A stretch of DNA of 64,000 nt from CAYQCE01 sp964415885 (GCA_964415885.1 CAYQCE010000004.1:1-64000), one strand, 5' to 3'; shown: positions 10,738 through 20,460, numbered from the stretch's first letter. Program-made: numbers and translations. Notes: generated by a model from the sequence alone, not told the origin.

Positions 10738-12102
10738 CTATCGATTCCTCAGATCCTCAACTGCCTGTTTGAAAACCCGCCCTCTGTTCTCGAAGTCTTC
10801 GAACATGTCGAATGACGCACACGCGGGCGAGAGCATCACAGTGCCGTCCGGCCTCGCAAGCGAAAATGCCATCGCGACAGCCTCTTCCATGCTGCCTGCA
10901 CGATGCACCGGAACGATCGATTCGAACGCCTTCTCCAGCTTGTCGGCGGCCTCTCCTATCAGGACCAGCGAATCGACATTCTCTGCAACCAGTCTCTCGA
11001 GCCTCTGAAAGTCACCCTTCTTGTCACGACCGCCCATGATTGTCACCAGCTTGCCGTCGACACTCTGCAGCGCGTACCATACCGAATCGACATTGGTCGC
11101 CTTCGAGTCGTTTATGAAACGGACTCCCTCGACTTCTCCGCAATTCTCCAGGCGATGTTCCACTCCCGAAAACGTCTTCAATGTCTCGCGTATCGCCTCG
11201 AACGACACATCCGCGAGAGCTGCTATCGTACTCGATGCGGCCGCATTCGAAAGATTGTGCGGCCCGGACAATCTGACCTCGGAGACATCCAGGATTTTCA
11301 TCTGCGACTGCTCCGAGTTGAAACTGAGTTCGCCGGAGACCGCGGATACTCCCGGGGATACATCCTGCGTGATGCTGAAGTAGTACTTGTGCCCCGGTAG
11401 CAGTGCCGTGAGCTTTGTCAGATAGTCATCATCGTAGTTGACGACGAGTGAGTCCGTCTCCGTCTGGTTTTCGCCGATCAGCATCTTCATCTTTGAATAT
11501 GCTTGAAAGTCGCCATATCTGTCGAGATGGTCCGGGCTGAGGTTCAGAACTGCGGCAATATCGGGGCGAAATTCGTAACATTTCTCGAGCTGGAATGAAG
11601 ACACCTCGAGAATCACCCAGCCATTGTGCGACACCTGGTCACATACCGCGCAGAACGGGTTTCCGATATTCCCGGCGACGAATGTCTGGAAACCTGCTGT
11701 CTTGAACATCTCACCTGTCAATGTCGTAGTAGTCGTTTTGCCATTCGATCCGGTAATGGCGGCGATCTTGCCGTCACACATCCACCAACCAAGCTCCAGC
11801 TCGGATATCATTGGAATTCCGAGAGTCTCTATCTGCTGAATAACCGGCGCGAGCGGTGGGACACCGGGAGACACCACGATGTAGTCCTTGTCCCGGTATG
11901 TCAACTCGGTGTTTCCGCCGGCCTCATAGGCAATACTGTTCTCCTCGAATTGCAGAATTGCGCCCTCGATCTCATCCGGTGTTTTGCTTTCGGACACAAA
12001 GACATCGGCGCCGTATCGTTTGAGCAACAATGCAGCAGCGACCCCGGAGCGCGCGGCTCCGATCACACCGACTTTTCTGCCCTGTATCCGATCAACTCTC
12101 AT
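10738..12102 (-). CDS. murD: UDP-N-acetylmuramoylalanine--D-glutamate ligase
   Basis: Adds D-Glu to UDP-MurNAc-L-Ala. It has the Rossmann-like start GVIGAARSGVAAALL, the Mur ligase P-loop ITGSNGKTTTTTLTGEM, NLSPDHLDRYGDF, and the C-terminal NDSKATNVDSVWYAL and SPACASFDMFEDFENRG, which are MurD-specific. 454 residues is normal. It is one base from the ftsW start. Confidence 0.97.
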   Translation of the reverse strand: MRVDRIQGRKVGVIGAARSGVAAALLLKRYGADVFVSESKTPDEIEGAILQFEENSIAYEAGGNTELTYRDKDYIVVSPGVPPLAPVIQQIETLGIPMISELELGWWMCDGKIAAITGSNGKTTTTTLTGEMFKTAGFQTFVAGNIGNPFCAVCDQVSHNGWVILEVSSFQLEKCYEFRPDIAAVLNLSPDHLDRYGDFQAYSKMKMLIGENQTETDSLVVNYDDDYLTKLTALLPGHKYYFSITQDVSPGVSAVSGELSFNSEQSQMKILDVSEVRLSGPHNLSNAAASSTIAALADVSFEAIRETLKTFSGVEHRLENCGEVEGVRFINDSKATNVDSVWYALQSVDGKLVTIMGGRDKKGDFQRLERLVAENVDSLVLIGEAADKLEKAFESIVPVHRAGSMEEAVAMAFSLARPDGTVMLSPACASFDMFEDFENRGRVFKQAVEDLRNR

Positions 12103-12108
12103 CGAAAC

Positions 12109-13200
12109 CTATCTCACCTTCAGTGTCGCCAGAGTCAGGAGCGCGCATATCGCGCCTGCGATCCAGAACCTGGTTACAACCTTGGTCTCCGGCCAGCCCT
12201 TCTCCTCGAAATGATGATGCAGCGGCGCCATACGGAAGACCCGAACTTTTCGAAGCTTATATGAGCCTACCTGCAGGATAACCGAAAGTGCCTCCGCGAC
12301 AAACACTCCGCCCACGATCACAAGCAGCAGCTCCTTCTTGAGCATGATTGCAACAGCACCGAGCGCACCACCGAGAGCGAGCGCACCCGTGTCGCCCATA
12401 AACACCTCCGCAGGATGGGAGTTGTACCAGAGGAAGCCCAATGCCGCCCCCATCGTGGCTGTGCAGTAAATCGTCAGCTCTCCGGCTCCCTCCAGATATG
12501 TTATCTGAAGATAGCTGGAGAAGTCATTACGGCCCGTGACATAGGCGAAACCGGCGAATGCGAGAAACGCGATCCCCGCGAGCCCGGTCGCGAGACCGTC
12601 GAGACCGTCCGTCAGATTTACAGCGTTGGATGAGCCAGTTATGACGAATACGACAAACGGCACGAAAACGAACGCCCATCTGAAATCGAGATAGTACTGC
12701 TTGATGAATGGTATCTCTGTCGTCATATCGAAACCCGCTGATGGCGGAAGCTGATAAAGCACGATTCCGAATACCAGACCACAGATAATCTGGCCGATTA
12801 GTTTGTACTTCCCCACCATGCCACGAGGATGTCGGAGAATAGCCTTCATATAGTCATCCATGAACCCGATCGCACCCATCCAGATTGTCACGAAAAGCAT
12901 CAACTGGATGTAGATGTTGGTCAGGTCTGCCCAGAGAAGAAGCGGCAGTATGATAGCCGTTATTATGATCACACCGCCCATCGTCGGAGTCCCAGCCTTC
13001 ATATAATGCGACCGGGGGCCCTCCTCACGGATATTCTCCTTGACACCGCCGGTCTTAAGGAGCCGTATGAAAAGCGGCCCGAAGAGCAGGGTGACGATCA
13101 ATGCGGTTAGCGTCGCACCCGCGGCCCGGAATGTGATATACTTGAACACATTCAGGACCGAAATCTGATCCGCGAGCGGTACCAATAGATGATATAGCAT
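12109..13200 (-). CDS. mraY: Phospho-MurNAc-pentapeptide translocase MraY
   Basis: Integral membrane enzyme that moves phospho-MurNAc-pentapeptide onto undecaprenyl phosphate to form lipid I. About ten membrane helices are seen. Motifs are GTPTMGG, FMDDYMK with the Asp pair, the NAVNLTDGLDGLA stretch, and APLHHHFEEKGW near the end. 363 residues is normal. Its ATG shares one base with the murF stop (TAATG), implying coupled translation. Confidence 0.98.
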   Translation of the reverse strand: MLYHLLVPLADQISVLNVFKYITFRAAGATLTALIVTLLFGPLFIRLLKTGGVKENIREEGPRSHYMKAGTPTMGGVIIITAIILPLLLWADLTNIYIQLMLFVTIWMGAIGFMDDYMKAILRHPRGMVGKYKLIGQIICGLVFGIVLYQLPPSAGFDMTTEIPFIKQYYLDFRWAFVFVPFVVFVITGSSNAVNLTDGLDGLATGLAGIAFLAFAGFAYVTGRNDFSSYLQITYLEGAGELTIYCTATMGAALGFLWYNSHPAEVFMGDTGALALGGALGAVAIMLKKELLLVIVGGVFVAEALSVILQVGSYKLRKVRVFRMAPLHHHFEEKGWPETKVVTRFWIAGAICALLTLATLKVR

Positions 13201-14594
13201 TAGCCCTCTCTCCCGAGGCTTGATGTTAGGACCGTAGTCACCCTGTCGAACGCCATCGACCGCGATGCCTTAACCAGGACCGCATCTCCATCTCTAACCG
13301 ACTTCAGCAGATACTCCGTGAGATCGTCGATGCTCGAGAAGTAATGAACCCCGTCCATGTCGATGCCCGCCTTCACCGCACCGACCAGTATCTCATTGGC
13401 GAGCTCGCCTGCGAGCAGGAGTAAATCGAGATTCAGCTCGGAAATAAACTCACCTGCCTGCCTGTGAAGCTCCCGTGCTTTCTCGCCGAGTTCGAGCATA
13501 TCGCCGAGCACCGCAATCCGTCTGCCCGGAGCGTCCAGCGCGACCAGTGTTCGAAGAGCGTTGCGGAGCGAGGCCGGATTTGAATTGTAAGCGTCATTCA
13601 CGATCTTAATACCGGCGTGCTCCATGACCTCCATTCGCATCCCGACAGATCTGAAGCTCTCGAGCGCCGCTTTCATCTCCGAAGGCTCGACGCCGAGCTC
13701 TTTGCCGACAGCGCAGGCAGCGATGGCGTTGTACAAATTGTGTATTCCGGGGACTTTGAGATGAACGTCGCCGATCGGCTCGACAATGAACTTGAAGCAT
13801 CCGGAGCCGTTAGATCCGAAATGTGCGGGATGGAACCCGTCTCTGCTCTCGATACCATATCCGATTTTGCGACGGCTTTCGGTTTCATATCGTTTTCTCA
13901 GATAGCCGTTGTCGATGTTCAGAAAGACAGTACCGTCGCCCGGCATGTTCTCCGGAAGCTCGAATTTGGCTCTCGCTACCGCATCGATCGAACCCATTGT
14001 CTCAAGATGCGCGGCGTCCACATTTGTAATCAGCCCATATCCAGGCTGAACCATCCGCGTGAGCGCCTCTATCTCACCCGGCGTGCTCATCCCGAACTCG
14101 AGCACGGCCACTTCAAAGCTCTCGTCCAGCTCGAAGATCGCGAGCGGAATGCCGTAGAGATTGTTGAAGTTGCCGGGTGAACGGTATGTCGCGTATTTTT
14201 TCGATAGCACTGCCGCGATCATCTCCTTTGTCGTCGTCTTACCGTTGGTGCCGGTAATCGCGATCTTTTTCAGATCGAATTCGCGAAGCCACCACTGCGC
14301 GAGATCGTGCATGGCCTTGAGTGTATCATCGACGAATATTATCTTGGCGCTCGGGTGACGGCCTTCGTATCGAAAGTCCGACCTGGCGATTATTCCCGTT
14401 GCTCCCGCATCGAGCGCATTGTCTATGAAGAGATGCGCATCGTGAGTGGGTCCTTCGATCGCTACGAACAGATTTCCTTCAGCCAGCGTACGCGAGTCGA
14501 TAGAGACTCCCGCTATCGGGTATGACCCGAGGTTTCCCGATGTGGAGACGGCTCCGACGACGTCTGCTATCTCTTTGAGAGCTGCCTTTATCAT
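13200..14594 (-). CDS. murF: UDP-MurNAc-tripeptide--D-alanyl-D-alanine ligase
   Basis: Adds the D-Ala-D-Ala dipeptide to the UDP-MurNAc-tripeptide. The Mur ligase P-loop ITGTNGKTTTKEMIAAVL, the MurF-type NFNNLYGIPLA, and DAYNSNPASLRNAL are present. 464 residues is normal. No ddl gene, which would supply the dipeptide, is in this cluster. Confidence 0.96.
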   Translation of the reverse strand: MIKAALKEIADVVGAVSTSGNLGSYPIAGVSIDSRTLAEGNLFVAIEGPTHDAHLFIDNALDAGATGIIARSDFRYEGRHPSAKIIFVDDTLKAMHDLAQWWLREFDLKKIAITGTNGKTTTKEMIAAVLSKKYATYRSPGNFNNLYGIPLAIFELDESFEVAVLEFGMSTPGEIEALTRMVQPGYGLITNVDAAHLETMGSIDAVARAKFELPENMPGDGTVFLNIDNGYLRKRYETESRRKIGYGIESRDGFHPAHFGSNGSGCFKFIVEPIGDVHLKVPGIHNLYNAIAACAVGKELGVEPSEMKAALESFRSVGMRMEVMEHAGIKIVNDAYNSNPASLRNALRTLVALDAPGRRIAVLGDMLELGEKARELHRQAGEFISELNLDLLLLAGELANEILVGAVKAGIDMDGVHYFSSIDDLTEYLLKSVRDGDAVLVKASRSMAFDRVTTVLTSSLGREG

Positions 14595-14597
14595 TCC

Positions 14598-16109
14598 TTA
14601 ACCCTGCGACATGTATTCTCTGATGATCGCGCGATCATCAAACGGCATCTTCTCCGTACCGATTATCTGATAGTTTTCGTGCCCCTTGCCGGCGAGAATG
14701 AGTACATCACCGGCGCCTGCCATATCCAGAGCAATCTTCAGCGCTTTCGTCCTGTCCGGTTCAATCGCAGACTCGACCGAGGAATTGATACCCTGTTTGG
14801 CGTCGTCGATGATCGCCTGCGGATCCTCGGTCCGCGGGTTATCAGACGTCAGCACAACCTTGTCCGCATACCGGCACACTGCCTCGGCCATCAGTTTGCG
14901 CTTCGTCTTATCCCTGTCACCACCGCAGCCGAACAGCACCACCAGCTTGCCCTCGCGCACTACGTTGCCCTCGAAGTCTTCTTCTCTCGTCAATCGCTTT
15001 CCGATCGAGCAGACATTTTCGAGTGCATCGGGCGTGTGGGCGTAATCGACATACATCCTGATATTGCGGTCATTCTCAACCGGCTCCAGCCGTCCCGGTA
15101 TGAACGAAACCGATTCGAGTCCGCGTTTGACGGTTCCGACATCCACCCCCGATCCCATCGCGAGCGCCGCAGCACACACAGCATTTGATACATTGTGCTC
15201 GCCGGGCAGGTTTATCTTGATCTTCTCCTCGCCGAGCGGAGTCACAAGCGTGAATGTTGAACCGTCCGCTCCTGTCTCGATCTTCTCCGCGCGCATATCC
15301 GCTTTGTTGCCCTTGATCGAGTATGTGATGTAGGACGCATCGACATGGCCCATGAAAAAGTCGAACTCCGGATCATCGGCGTTGACTATTGCCCACTTGT
15401 CCTTGCCGCGCACTTTGTCGAACAGCATGGCCTTCGTCTCACGATAGTCCTCCATCGTGCCATGGAAATCGAGATGGTCCTGCGAGAGATTGGTTATGCC
15501 GATCGTATTGAAATCGATCATACGAACTCGACCGGTCTTAAGTGCATGGGACGAGACTTCCATAACACAGAGCCTTAGCCGCTCCGCACGCATGATTGTC
15601 AGGAGCTGCTCGATCTGGAGCGATTCGGGTGTCGTATTGAAGGCTTCGAATCTGTGCTTTCCGGCGAGATACTCGATCGTGCTGATGAGACCGACATCGC
15701 GTCCTCGTGCCCTGTAGATTGCACGGATCAGATACGCCACGGTCGTCTTGCCATTTGTCCCTGTAATGCCGATGATCTTAATATGCCGAGACGGGAAGTT
15801 GTAATACTTCGATGCCAGTAGAGCGAGAGCGTGTCGGCTGTCCGGAACCGTGATCGTCACCGGAACCGATACATCGACGGGCTTCTCCGCCACGATACAT
15901 TTGGCTCCCTTCGATACGGCATCCTCGATGAAGTCGTGTCCATCGAGGTTCGCTCCCACCAGAGCAACGAATATGTCACCCTCGGTTACATTCCGCGAAT
16001 CGAACTCAATCTTGTTGATTTCTATCTCGGGATCGCCCGAGACCTCCTTCTGAGGGACTATTGATAGTAGCTCAGCGAGTTTGATACGTACCTCCCATTT
16101 CCGTGCCAC
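14598..16109 (-). CDS. murE: UDP-MurNAc-L-Ala-D-Glu--2,6-diaminopimelate ligase
   Basis: Adds the third stem residue. P-loop GITGTNGKTTVAYLIRAI, NTTPESLQIEQLL, DYAHTPDALENV and SDNPRTEDPQAII are seen; the DNPR motif indicates meso-diaminopimelate rather than lysine as substrate. About 500 residues. The start is uncertain. The frame opens with GTG at 16109, 38 bases inside ftsI and without a ribosome site. A strong GGGAGGT lies just before an in-frame ATC at 16085, which is where the family usually starts (I/MKLAELLS). Confidence 0.93.
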   Translation of the reverse strand: MARKWEVRIKLAELLSIVPQKEVSGDPEIEINKIEFDSRNVTEGDIFVALVGANLDGHDFIEDAVSKGAKCIVAEKPVDVSVPVTITVPDSRHALALLASKYYNFPSRHIKIIGITGTNGKTTVAYLIRAIYRARGRDVGLISTIEYLAGKHRFEAFNTTPESLQIEQLLTIMRAERLRLCVMEVSSHALKTGRVRMIDFNTIGITNLSQDHLDFHGTMEDYRETKAMLFDKVRGKDKWAIVNADDPEFDFFMGHVDASYITYSIKGNKADMRAEKIETGADGSTFTLVTPLGEEKIKINLPGEHNVSNAVCAAALAMGSGVDVGTVKRGLESVSFIPGRLEPVENDRNIRMYVDYAHTPDALENVCSIGKRLTREEDFEGNVVREGKLVVLFGCGGDRDKTKRKLMAEAVCRYADKVVLTSDNPRTEDPQAIIDDAKQGINSSVESAIEPDRTKALKIALDMAGAGDVLILAGKGHENYQIIGTEKMPFDDRAIIREYMSQG

Positions 16110-18135
16110 AGTTGACGACTATCCTTTGAGCATTCTTGAGATCAGTGCCAGCCTCGGGAGAATGAGATATCACCAGCCCGGCACCGTTCAATACCACATC
16201 CAGCTCGCAGCTCGATACGATAGTAATCGCCTCGGTCGGGCTGAGGCCGATAAGATCCGGCATGATTCCGTCGACCAGTTTCTTCCTCTGCTCCCTGAAG
16301 TCACGCTCATCTATTTCCGGGTGACGCGAAGCACCCGAGAACCACTCTCGAATTATCCCATAGTTTGAATCGACGTCTATTTCACTTTCGCCGGATTCAT
16401 CCGGTCTCGGCACCGATTCAGCGAATTCCTTCGACTCATCCTGCAGTGTATCCGCGACAAAGGCATTATCTTTCTTCCGCGTCCTCTCGAGTACTGTTAT
16501 CCGCCGAGCAATTTCGGCAAACGCGGGACCGGCGGTGTAGCCGCCGTAGTTGATCTTCTCCGGCTCATCGATGAGAATTATCCCGGCAATCTTCGGAACC
16601 TCGCGCGGGAAGAACCCGGCGAAACTGGCGATGTACCTGTCGTGGTAGTAGCCGCCCTCATCGGTGTTCGGCTTCTGCGCCGTGCCGGTCTTTCCGGCAA
16701 TTGAGACTTCATCGATCTTCGCCACATTCGCCGTACCGGAGTCTACAACCCCGGCCATGAGATCGCGCATAATCGCGGCTGCCTCATCAGACATCACCAA
16801 ACGGATCATCTCCGGAATATTTCGCCGCTTCAGACGCCCCGTGCCGCTCCTGATCTCCTCTACCACGAACGGCCTCATCAGACGGCCGCCGTTTGCCACA
16901 GCCGCGAACGCGTTCGCCATCTGGAGCGCCGTCACGCTGATACCGTGACCTATGGACGTATGCGCGGTCCAAAGCTCGCTCCAGACCTCCGGCTTGGAAA
17001 GTCGCCCGCGTTCCTCGCCTGGAATGTCTATTCCCGAGGTATGCCCGAATCCGAACTGGCGCGCATACTTGAAAAGACCCTTCGCACCGAGCTTCTGACA
17101 GAAGCGGGCAGTCGCAATGTTCGACGACAACTCGAACGCTCTCCTGAACGTTATAGTGCCGAGTTCCTTGTCATCGTGTAGAGTGCGGTTGTTGAACTTG
17201 AACTTGCCCATTCCCGCCCAGATTGTGTCTGTCAGGCTGAAGAGCTCCTGATCGAGCATACCGCCAAACGCCACGAGCTTAAACGTCGAACCGGGCTCGA
17301 AAAGGTCGCTCACGAACCGTGTCTTGAAGATGTGTCCGGCATTATCCGATTCAGTGGGCTCGAAGTAGTCGGCCGCGAGCAAACGTCCCGTTGTTGTCTC
17401 CACGAAGCATGCCATCCCCCAGTTGGCCTTCCATTTCTCAACTGCCTTTCTTAGCTCCTCCTCGACTATCTGCTGATATTCGATATCCAGAGTCAGCTTC
17501 AAATCGCATCCGTTCACGGGTGCTATCAGAGGGTTGTCCGAGATGCAGTATATTTTGCCCCACCCATCTCTCTGAAACCGTGCAACGCCCGGTTCGGACT
17601 TGAGCAGGTCTTCGTAGACTCGCTCCATACCGGAAACTCCGATCTTGTCCATATTGGTTTCACCGAGAAGGTCGCGCGCCACTTCGCCATACGGATACAC
17701 GCGGAGATACAAGGGGCGCGAGTACACACTGTCCATGTCGAGTGCGGTGATTTTCTCGGCTGCTTCCGGCGTGACGTTCCTCGCGAGATAATTGAATTCC
17801 CCGGGACGCGAAAGAAGCCGCTGCGTGAGACCACGCTCACCTGTTATACGCGAGATGCGATTGCCGAGTTTCCGGAGGTACTTCGTGTCGGCCGCGTAGG
17901 TGTAGAATGACTGCGACTGAACATCGAACGCGAGCATATTGCCGGTTCGGTCGAGTATCGCGCCGCGCCGCGCAGGTATTCTGTTTTCACCCCAGCACTG
18001 CCTGACGACGATGCTGTTATACTTCTCCCCCTGAACCACCTGCACCTGCGCGAAGCGAGCGAGCACGGCGACCCAGCAAAGTGAGATCAAAAAGAAGACT
18101 ATTCCGAGTCTGACGGTCGACAGCTTTTTCTTCAT
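16072..18135 (-). CDS. ftsI: Division-specific transpeptidase FtsI (PBP2/3) with PASTA domain
   Basis: Septal D,D-transpeptidase that cross-links peptidoglycan. A membrane anchor lies at about residues 9-29 and a PBP-dimer domain at about 50-210. The transpeptidase has S283-T-F-K, SSN at 337-339, and KTGT at 482-485. One PASTA domain ends the protein (about 628-682, starting MPDLIGLSPTEAI), preceded by an acidic linker of about 80 residues. 687 residues is long for FtsI because of this tail. The start overlaps the ftsL stop by 4 bases. Confidence 0.96.
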   Translation of the reverse strand: MKKKLSTVRLGIVFFLISLCWVAVLARFAQVQVVQGEKYNSIVVRQCWGENRIPARRGAILDRTGNMLAFDVQSQSFYTYAADTKYLRKLGNRISRITGERGLTQRLLSRPGEFNYLARNVTPEAAEKITALDMDSVYSRPLYLRVYPYGEVARDLLGETNMDKIGVSGMERVYEDLLKSEPGVARFQRDGWGKIYCISDNPLIAPVNGCDLKLTLDIEYQQIVEEELRKAVEKWKANWGMACFVETTTGRLLAADYFEPTESDNAGHIFKTRFVSDLFEPGSTFKLVAFGGMLDQELFSLTDTIWAGMGKFKFNNRTLHDDKELGTITFRRAFELSSNIATARFCQKLGAKGLFKYARQFGFGHTSGIDIPGEERGRLSKPEVWSELWTAHTSIGHGISVTALQMANAFAAVANGGRLMRPFVVEEIRSGTGRLKRRNIPEMIRLVMSDEAAAIMRDLMAGVVDSGTANVAKIDEVSIAGKTGTAQKPNTDEGGYYHDRYIASFAGFFPREVPKIAGIILIDEPEKINYGGYTAGPAFAEIARRITVLERTRKKDNAFVADTLQDESKEFAESVPRPDESGESEIDVDSNYGIIREWFSGASRHPEIDERDFREQRKKLVDGIMPDLIGLSPTEAITIVSSCELDVVLNGAGLVISHSPEAGTDLKNAQRIVVNCGTEMGGTYQTR

Positions 18136-18575
18136 TCGTCGGCTGAGCGGCCACCCTCCTCTGCGGATGCCGAACTGACAAAGAACGCCGGAACTGGCAT
18201 CTGAGCATAGAGGTGGCGGAATCGATCGATAGTCTTATTGATTAACCGTTTTTTGTTTCCTGTGAGAAGGTCGTCCTCCGATATCCAGACGATCTGATCC
18301 GGACTCGGGGACTTCAGCCCGCGCATCTCGCCGGCGAGCGTGCTGACACGCTCCAGCGATTCGAGATGGGAGACTTTCGAATGCAGGTACTCCTTCGCTC
18401 TGCGCAACCTCGATGTCTCCTCTTCGAGAACCTTCACCTCCATGGCCACGCGAGCCACGGTATAGCGCTCCAGAACGAAGGCCGAAGCGAGATTGATCAC
18501 GATGAACAGAATCCCGATGGTCTTGCCAAAGGAGATTAGTCCGGCATAACGGATTTGGAATGACTTGAAATCCAT
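18132..18575 (-). CDS. ftsL: FtsL-like cell division protein
   Basis: Small bitopic protein: a short cytoplasmic part, one membrane helix (about residues 14-37 of the chosen start), then a coiled-coil region with VKVLEEETSRLRRAKEYLHSK. This topology and the position between rsmH and ftsI identify it as FtsL, although sequence conservation is weak. ATG at 18575 (147 residues) is preferred; an ATG at 18641 would add 22 residues that look non-coding and has no ribosome site. A C-terminal tail of about 60 residues beyond the coiled coil is longer than usual. Confidence 0.75.
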   Translation of the reverse strand: MDFKSFQIRYAGLISFGKTIGILFIVINLASAFVLERYTVARVAMEVKVLEEETSRLRRAKEYLHSKVSHLESLERVSTLAGEMRGLKSPSPDQIVWISEDDLLTGNKKRLINKTIDRFRHLYAQMPVPAFFVSSASAEEGGRSADE

Positions 18576-18644
18576 TTCGCACCAGCCAAGGAATTGCAGG
18601 CCTTCCTGGTCGGAAGACCTGCATTCCCCCCACACATACACAAG

Positions 18645-19586
18645 TTACGAGTAAGAGAGTCTTTCCGCCACGCGGAGCCGGGCACTGCGGGCCCTCGGAT
18701 TGCTCTCAATCTCATCCGCAGACGCCTTGATGGCTTTCTTCGTGACGGGCTGCAAGACCGGGTCCGATGATTTGCCCTTCATACAGACCTCAATCTCAGG
18801 CGGTAAACCCGAACTCTTGCTCGAATTTCTTATGAACCTCTTAACACGACGGTCTTCCTGACTGTGATAAGAGATAACGACCAGTCGTCCGCCCGGCCGC
18901 AGATAGCTAACCGCAACTGGAAGAGCCCTGTCGAGCTTTTCCAACTCATTGTTGACAGCTATTCTGATCGACTGAAGCAGACGAGCCGTATGCTTGTTCT
19001 TGGTTTTCCGTGGAAACAGGTCCTCGACGCATGATACAAGATCGCCCACCGTGCGAAGAGACCCTTCCTGTCGCCGGTCGACAATTCTGTCGACCAGTTT
19101 ATTCGGTCTCGAGAAATCCCCATAGCTTCGCAGAACATCCGCAAGTTCTTCCCGAGACGCTGTATTGATGAATTCGTGTGCAGTAACTCCGATTGTGCGA
19201 TCGAATCGCATATCAAGAGATGATTCGAACCGGTAACTGAAGCCCCGTTCGGGTGCGTCAAGCTGGGCGGAGCAGATTCCGAGATCAAGAAAAATCCCCG
19301 CGAGCGAACCTTCAGACAGCCCTCTTATCCGTCCGAGCTCGTCATAGGAACCGTGGTAGGTCACCACCCTGTCTTCGTGATCTCTGAGTCTCTTCTCCGC
19401 CCTCTTGAGCATTTCGACGTCCCTGTCGATTAAGTAAAGTTTCCCATCCTGACTTAGCTTCTCGACTATCCTCTCAGCATGACCTCCAAGACCGCACGTT
19501 CCGTCCACATAAACCCCGGATGGGTCGGTGATGAGATACTCGATAACCTCATCGGTCATTACGGGGATGTGTCCCGATCCTGCCAT
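18645..19586 (-). CDS. rsmH: 16S rRNA (cytosine(1402)-N(4))-methyltransferase RsmH
   Basis: SAM-dependent methyltransferase of 16S rRNA C1402. HIPVMTDEV, YVDGTCGLGGHAERI (SAM loop), LDLGICSAQLD and RPGGRLVVISYHSQEDR are family motifs. About 313 residues from the chosen ATG at 19586, which puts the conserved HIPV near the N-terminus. The frame is open to 19622. Either start overlaps the 3' end of mraZ, so translation is probably coupled. Confidence 0.95.
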   Translation of the reverse strand: MAGSGHIPVMTDEVIEYLITDPSGVYVDGTCGLGGHAERIVEKLSQDGKLYLIDRDVEMLKRAEKRLRDHEDRVVTYHGSYDELGRIRGLSEGSLAGIFLDLGICSAQLDAPERGFSYRFESSLDMRFDRTIGVTAHEFINTASREELADVLRSYGDFSRPNKLVDRIVDRRQEGSLRTVGDLVSCVEDLFPRKTKNKHTARLLQSIRIAVNNELEKLDRALPVAVSYLRPGGRLVVISYHSQEDRRVKRFIRNSSKSSGLPPEIEVCMKGKSSDPVLQPVTKKAIKASADEIESNPRARSARLRVAERLSYS

Positions 19587-20074
19587 GTCTTCCCATGAAG
19601 GTCTTCCGCTGTCTCCTCCCATGATTCACCGAATTCGCTGAGATACTTATCCCATTCATCCTTGTTCCAGATCTCGATCCAACGGCCATTGCCAACAACC
19701 AGGGCCTCTCTGTCGATACCGGCAAGATTCTTGTGACCCTTGGATACCGGGATCCTGCCCTGCTTGTCGATTATCACCTCGGTCGCGTTGGCATGAAGCA
19801 TTCTGTTGAAATATCTGAACTTACGATGCGTAAAGGGCATCTTCATCAGATTCTCCTCGATCCTCCTCCACTCCGGAATCGGATAGAGCGCCAAACCACC
19901 ATCGAGCCCTTTGGTCATAACGAAGCGGTTGGCGAAATCCGACGGCATATCGGGACGCTGGACCTTGCGAAAGGGAGCCGGAAGCGTTAGACGGTTCTTA
20001 TCATCAAGAGCCACAGTGAATTCTCCCTCGTAGCCAGCGACTAATACTTTAGATTCGTCCCGTAAATTAGGCAT
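19559..20074 (-). CDS. mraZ: Transcriptional regulator MraZ
   Basis: Double AbrB/SpoVT-like DNA-binding protein that represses or activates the dcw cluster. The two repeats are visible: GEFTVALDDKNRLTLPAPFR and ATEVIIDKQGRIPVSKGHK, each with the D-x-x-x-R-hydrophobic-x-hydrophobic-P pattern. 171 residues, with a C-terminal tail a little longer than in enteric MraZ. First gene of the cluster; its likely operator lies at 20145-20183. No strong ribosome site is seen before the ATG. Confidence 0.95.
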   Translation of the reverse strand: MPNLRDESKVLVAGYEGEFTVALDDKNRLTLPAPFRKVQRPDMPSDFANRFVMTKGLDGGLALYPIPEWRRIEENLMKMPFTHRKFRYFNRMLHANATEVIIDKQGRIPVSKGHKNLAGIDREALVVGNGRWIEIWNKDEWDKYLSEFGESWEETAEDLHGKTWQDRDTSP

Positions 20075-20144
20075 TGCCAGCCGTCAAAAACCTGCTATAA
20101 TGTTCTCAGTAAAGGACATCGGGTAGGTTAACGAACAATCAAAT

Positions 20145-20183
20145 CCCAACCATAACCTACCACTACCTCCCGTTAGTATCCCA
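20145..20183 (-). promoter_or_regulatory. Candidate MraZ operator
   Basis: On the minus strand TGGG (20180-20183), CGGG (20169-20172), TGGT (20159-20162) and TGGT/TGGG (20145-20152) recur at 10-11 base steps directly downstream of the promoter. This is the spacing known for MraZ boxes (TGGG-type repeats about one helical turn apart). Function is inferred. Confidence 0.6.
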
Positions 20184-20191
20184 CTGCGGCA

Positions 20192-20220
20192 AATATGCAG
20201 GTCGTGCCTGAATCTGTCAA
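20192..20220 (-). promoter_or_regulatory. Promoter of the dcw cluster
   Basis: Consensus TTGACA (20215-20220), 17-base spacer, CATATT (20192-20197). Transcription would begin just at the MraZ-box-like repeats, about 110 bases before mraZ. The rest of the 386-base gap between mraZ and the peptidase gene (20221-20460) shows no gene and no clear plus-strand promoter. Confidence 0.65.
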
Positions 20221-20460
20221 GTTAAAACTCCCGATAAAAAATGATTAGATTTGCTCCAAGTCCTGTAGGGACTTTCCCATAATCCGGCCGCCTGTTTTCT
20301 GTCCTATTTCGAATCAACTGAAAGTTATTTAATCCCGCAAATCTCAACCGATTGGCTTACAACATAGTCCGTGCACCACTTCGAAACACCACATTTGCGC
20401 TCCTCCGGCAGGGTTCTTGCGATCTGATCCCGTGGAAAGGAAAAGGTCGGGAGGGGTAGA

